This document shows positions 62,521 through 64,000 of a stretch of DNA of 64,000 nt, piece after piece. Source of the stretch: Triplophysa rosa (lineage: Eukaryota; Chordata; Actinopteri; Cypriniformes; Nemacheilidae); assembly GCF_024868665.1 (NCBI RefSeq), contig NC_079908.1, positions 9,027,946 through 9,091,945 on the forward strand. Reading direction: 5' to 3'. Under the pieces are notes generated by a model that ran no database searches, was not told the origin of the DNA, and worked only from the letters and a program-made list of their open reading frames with translations. Position numbers and translations under genes: made by a program. Every line of letters begins with the position of its first letter. Position 1 is the first letter of the stretch.

Positions 62521-63299
62521 TTGGGCCATAATCAATGTATATGGACTCCTTCAATACAAAATGAGCTGCTGAAAGGTATTTCACTGGTTGCTATCCACCA
62601 GATAGTCTCAGTCTTGTATAAGGCACACTTTTCTGGAAACACTTCAGCACGTTTGAAGTCGTCATCTGATTGGTTGAATTTCACAGGATTCCCGGGAGAC
62701 GTGTGTCTCGCTCTTTAACGGTCCGCCTGGAAACAACAAAGCCTTTTGATCTGAGAAGTAAGCTGTTGTCTTTACAACGGTTGCTATAAGAATTCATTAC
62801 GATCGACGAAACGCTTAATTCTTAAAAGTATACGAGGTTATTGGCATAAACTTATAATCATTGTTGTTTCTGTTAACTTTTGACACGTTTGTGAATGTAC
62901 TGTACATCGGTCTGTTACTGTGGGGACATATCCACGCCTCTAAACATGACGTGGCACAAAACAAAACATGATTTGGTTGCTTTACCTGTCAGTCATATGG
63001 CCTCTTGGGTGGGCCTTGGCCAAAGAAAGTGGTGATAAGTTCCAGACTTTCAGTATGAAGGTCTGGCTACACGAGACTATCCACCAGATAACATGCCACA
63101 TGCTGTATAAGCCAATTAACTACCAGTAAAAAACTAAGAGAGGCCATTAAAGGGGGATGAATTAAGACCTCAATTTTAACCCTAGCTTTTGTTATTTAAG
63201 AGGGAATCATATTCAAGCGAACATCCTGTAAGTGTCAGAACTGAAAACGCCCTTGTTACTGAAATAACCTCTAGTCATTTGTAATAATTGCAGAGGTTG

Positions 63300-63870
63300 T
63301 CTGTGATTTTAATCCCGTGCGAATCGACCATGTCTGTAATTTGTAAAGTAAAAATTCCCCCACAAATTACCTACCATATTTTGACGAACACTGAGGTCCT
63401 GTGATAATATTAGTCCCGTGCGAATCTCTGTGATTTGGCATGCTCATATATAATTTTTCAATGTTTTATCCACCGTTTACAAATAATGGAGGCTGTTTTG
63501 AAGTGTTTTGGTATTATTTTGGGTGCTGGGTCATATCCATAATTTACCGGGAGTCTCCCATTTGTTTATTTATCATGGAAACTCTCGTAACTTTTGAGAT
63601 TCGCGATCGCGGTGATCTTCTGTCCGGTTCACGATCACGGTCTCAAATGCTGACATGTACATGTGACATGTTATATATCATTAAACACCATACAAACTAT
63701 ACGCAAAGCCTTGCCATCACATCTGGGAAATAAGTCAGTAAATTTTAATAAAATCACAGGCTTCATTTATCCCATGCAAATGCGCCACATGAAATACATA
63801 TGTGGGGAGGTCATTTATAAATCACACGAGGTCCCCAGATAATACTAATCCTGTGCGAATAGGGCTAATG
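63300..63870. repeat. region with three copies of a (T/C)(A/C)CCGTGCGAAT motif
   Basis: TTTAATCCCGTGCGAATCG (63309), ATTAGTCCCGTGCGAATCT (63409) and ACTAATCCTGTGCGAATAG (63844) recur together with GAGGTCC(T/C)-GATAAT. Probably part of an unclassified interspersed repeat that runs off the window. Confidence 0.5.
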
Positions 63871-64000
63871 TGTAACCTAACTTTACGTTTCTAACCAAAT
63901 TCACAGAAGGCTCCAACTAAGTTTACTACGCAAACTGCTATCCAATCATAGCAGTGGGCGTTTACTTCCAAGTCTTCGTGGCGGAACGCCCATTCAGATC

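Larger units (their letters stand above)
60711..64000. other. downstream non-coding region
   Basis: After the probable end of col23a1 there is AT-rich sequence, a tandem ATTATGAGA-type repeat, a minus-strand LINE fossil and a region with three copies of a CCCGTGCGAAT motif. No second gene is visible. Confidence 0.55.

Overview
The window is vertebrate nuclear DNA, most likely from a cypriniform (carp/zebrafish-like) fish. It is AT-rich, lacks long open reading frames, and is full of short DNA transposons, mostly hAT type with 8-bp target-site duplications. It also holds microsatellites, tRNA-derived SINE scraps and LINE fossils. There are no bacterial features, CRISPR arrays or operons. The species cannot be fixed from the sequence alone.

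One protein-coding gene is well supported. It is the collagenous and C-terminal part of a type XXIII collagen gene (col23a1) on the + strand. I placed 27 coding exons between 36969 and 59920, plus a terminal exon that begins with the stop codon at 60019. Almost all exons begin with a full Gly codon, are flanked by AG/GT splice sites and join in one frame. Together they give 423 residues before the stop, counting the Gly codon split with an exon upstream of the window. Assignment to type XXIII, rather than its relatives XIII and XXV, rests on three blocks that match my memory of human COL23A1: GRDGYPGPLG-D, the LDQPCPV/DGLP-PGCWHK carboxyl end, and the AQ-I/[14 protein letters not shown] block. 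The 5' exons (cytoplasmic tail, transmembrane segment, furin region) were not found.

Layout: 1-36968 has no recognisable exon and is probably a large 5' intron, which is normal for this gene family. It carries many mobile-element copies: six or more relics of one cyprinid MITE with a GTTCACCCAAAAATG end, several copies of a second MITE with a TTAAAGGTCCAGTGT end, several TSD-flanked hAT elements, a ~1.1-kb fold-back at 26.0-27.1 kb, hAT transposase and THAP-domain fossils, and a LINE 3' end. 36969-48452 has sparse exons with introns of about 0.2-2.5 kb. 50990-53044 is a dense cluster of 10 exons. A 3.7-kb intron (53045-56720) is filled by a nested pair of hAT elements. 56721-60021 holds the C-terminal exons, followed by the 3' UTR and a poly(A) signal at 60682. 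60.7-64 kb is non-coding sequence with a minus-strand LINE fossil and simple repeats.

The most interesting points are an 8-nt microexon, a 60-nt non-collagenous exon that my memory of human COL23A1 lacks but that sits where COL25A1 and COL13A1 have one, a stop codon placed exactly on the last splice junction, transposon and microsatellite sequence acting on or beside splice sites, and the long intronic inverted repeat. I saw no evidence for a wholly new biological system.
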